DNA from: an uncultured Sphingomonadaceae bacterium
GTDB taxonomy: Bacteria > Pseudomonadota > Alphaproteobacteria > Sphingomonadales > Sphingomonadaceae
Assembly (NCBI GenBank): GCA_903871605.1
Contig: CAIQHF010000019.1
Span: 62,001-126,000 of the forward strand
Length of the DNA stretch: 64,000 nt
Direction of reading: 5' to 3'
The notes under the pieces were generated by a model. That model did not search any database. It saw only the letters and a list, made by a program, of their open reading frames with translations, and was not told where the DNA came from. Position numbers and translations under genes: made by a program. How positions within the stretch are numbered: the first letter of the stretch is position 1; every line of letters begins with the position of its first letter. Positions 62,500 through 64,000 of the stretch are shown piece by piece.

Positions 62500-63525
62500 T
62501 CAGCGACCCTGCTGCTTGAGCAGCGCGTCGAGGCGCGGATAGACGCGCCGCGCATTGCCCTCGAAGATCTTGGCCTTGTCGGCCGCGCCAAGCGGCAGCG
62601 CATCGACATAGCGCTTGGTGTCGTCGAAATATTCGCCGGTGTTCGGATCGCGCCCGCGCACCGCGCCGATCATCTCGGAGCCGAACAGCACATTGTCGGT
62701 TGGGATCACCTTGGTCAGCAGCTCGACGCCGGGCAGATGATAGACGCAGGTGTCGAAGAAGATGTTGTCGAGCAGGCCCTCGAGCGGGCGGTCCATCATC
62801 TCGAGGCTCATGCCGCGATAGCGACCCCAATGATAGGGCACCGCGCCGCCGCCGTGCGGGATGACCAGCCGCAGCGTCGGGAAATCCTTGAACAGGTTCG
62901 ACTGCAGGATCTGCATGAACACCGAGGTATCGGCATTGAGATAATGCGCCCCGGTGCCGTGGAAATTGGGATTGCACGAGGCGGCGACGTGCACCATGCC
63001 GGGCACGTCGAGCTCGCACAACGCCTCGAACAGCGGATACCATTCGCGATCGGTGAAGGGCTTGCCGGTCCAATAGCCGCCGGTCGGATCGGGATTGATG
63101 TTGCAGCCGACGAAGCCGAGCTGCTCGACGCAGCGCCTGAGCTCGGGCACGGAGTTGGCGGGCGGCGCGCCCGGCGACTGCGGCAGCTGGCAGACCGGCA
63201 CGAAATTGTCCGGATAGAGTTCGGCGACGCGCTTGACGTTGTCGTTCGACACCTCGGCCCATTCGAGGCTGGTGCGCTCGTTGCCGAGATGATGCGACAT
63301 CAATCCTGCGATCGGCGAGAACAGCGTGACGTCGCTGCCGCGCTCCTGCTGGAGCTTGAGCTGGCCGCCCTCGATCCCCTCGCGGATCTGGTCGTCGGTC
63401 AGGATCGCGCCGTCGCTCCGCTTGGGCGCATTGGCGGGATCGTTGGCGGAATCGACCTGCTTCGTCCGCCAATCCCGGAAGGACTTGGGAACGGTGGTGA
63501 AGTGGCCGTGGCAATCGATGATCAT
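62500..63525 (-). CDS. ligJ: 4-oxalomesaconate hydratase-like amidohydrolase
   Basis: MIIDCHGHFTTVPKSFRDWR; ELRRCVEQLGFVGCNINPDPTGGYW; LRLVIPHGGGAVPYHWGRYRGM; NVLFGSEMIGAVRGRDPNTGEYFDDTKRYVDAL resemble LigJ as recalled from Sphingobium SYK-6. Confidence 0.85.
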   Translation of the reverse strand: MIIDCHGHFTTVPKSFRDWRTKQVDSANDPANAPKRSDGAILTDDQIREGIEGGQLKLQQERGSDVTLFSPIAGLMSHHLGNERTSLEWAEVSNDNVKRVAELYPDNFVPVCQLPQSPGAPPANSVPELRRCVEQLGFVGCNINPDPTGGYWTGKPFTDREWYPLFEALCELDVPGMVHVAASCNPNFHGTGAHYLNADTSVFMQILQSNLFKDFPTLRLVIPHGGGAVPYHWGRYRGMSLEMMDRPLEGLLDNIFFDTCVYHLPGVELLTKVIPTDNVLFGSEMIGAVRGRDPNTGEYFDDTKRYVDALPLGAADKAKIFEGNARRVYPRLDALLKQQGR

Positions 63526-63550
63526 GTCGGTAATCCTGGCAAAGGAGCAA

Positions 63551-64000
63551 TCAGGCGGGCTGGCGCGCCGCGACCGTCTCGGGATCGACGAAAAGTTCGT
63601 CCATCGTCATGCGGCGCGGGGTGAGGCCCTGCTCGAACGCGGTCTTCTCGAGCGCCTCGATCGTCGGGCGATTGGCCTCGATACCGTAGGGCAGCGGATC
63701 GGCGCCCACGATCGCCTGCAGCGCGCGATATTTGTCCGCGCCCGCGCCGGTCGCCTCGCCCGCGTTGAGCTTGGCGACCCATTCGTCCTTGGCGCGAGTG
63801 AACGCATCGTTGAGCGACTTGGCGACCCAGGGATGCTCGGCAAGCACCGCATCCTTGACGACGATCGTGCCGTGCATCGGATAGACGCCGGTGCGCTTGT
63901 AATAGTCGGCCTCGGCCTCGGCGGCATTGGGAATGAGATCGGGATAGTCCGCCTCGACCTCCTGCCACCCCCCCGTCGGCGCTCCGGTCCGGCCGATGCC
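63551..64000 (-). CDS. 4,5-dihydroxyphthalate decarboxylase-like protein, N-terminus cut by right edge
   Basis: Open frame to the edge: GIGRTGAPTGGWQEVEADYPDLIPNAAEAEADYYKRTGVYPMHGTIVVKDAVLAEHPWVAKSLNDAF...; C-terminus LPYGIEANRPTIEALEKTAFEQGLTPRRMTMDELFVDP. Confidence 0.75.
   Translation of the reverse strand, partial: GIGRTGAPTGGWQEVEADYPDLIPNAAEAEADYYKRTGVYPMHGTIVVKDAVLAEHPWVAKSLNDAFTRAKDEWVAKLNAGEATGAGADKYRALQAIVGADPLPYGIEANRPTIEALEKTAFEQGLTPRRMTMDELFVDPETVAARQPA

Overview
High-GC alphaproteobacterial chromosome segment, most likely a sphingomonad (inferred from gene content and the style of intergenic repeats). It is almost fully coding. From left to right: an MdtABC-like RND efflux operon (permease cut by the left edge); a DHA2-type MFS transporter; a homogentisate block (hppD-hmgA-Rieske-amine oxidase-GH47); a cold-shock protein/IF-1 paralog/phasin-like group; a YdeP/FdhF-like molybdopterin oxidoreductase; an L,D-transpeptidase-like protein; a GH130-like glycosidase; a KirBac-like K+ channel; holC, pepA, lptD-surA-pdxA-rsmA; rsmB, guaB; chvI-chvG-hprK-rapZ-EIIA-HPr; a TrmH-type methyltransferase, rmuC, def, recR, fmt, truA; a TorF-like porin with kdpFABC and no adjacent kdpDE; an ABC importer without a binding protein plus an NRAMP-like transporter; and a compact minus-strand aromatic-catabolism operon (LigB-type dioxygenase, LigI-like and LigJ-like enzymes, HpaI-type aldolase, TPP enzyme, MFS, two Pht5-like proteins) cut by the right edge. 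The leading candidates for something new are: (1) the right-end operon, which looks like a self-contained gallate/PDC-type ring-cleavage route; (2) two CTATGC-N5-CTAYGC direct repeats bracketing the porin-kdp locus; (3) co-varying families of intergenic double-hairpin REP-like elements; (4) a probable CTG start codon in the amine oxidase gene; (5) an IF-1 paralog next to a cold-shock gene; and (6) a low-complexity insertion in an RND permease. All calls come from reading the sequence and the supplied translations; no database search was run.
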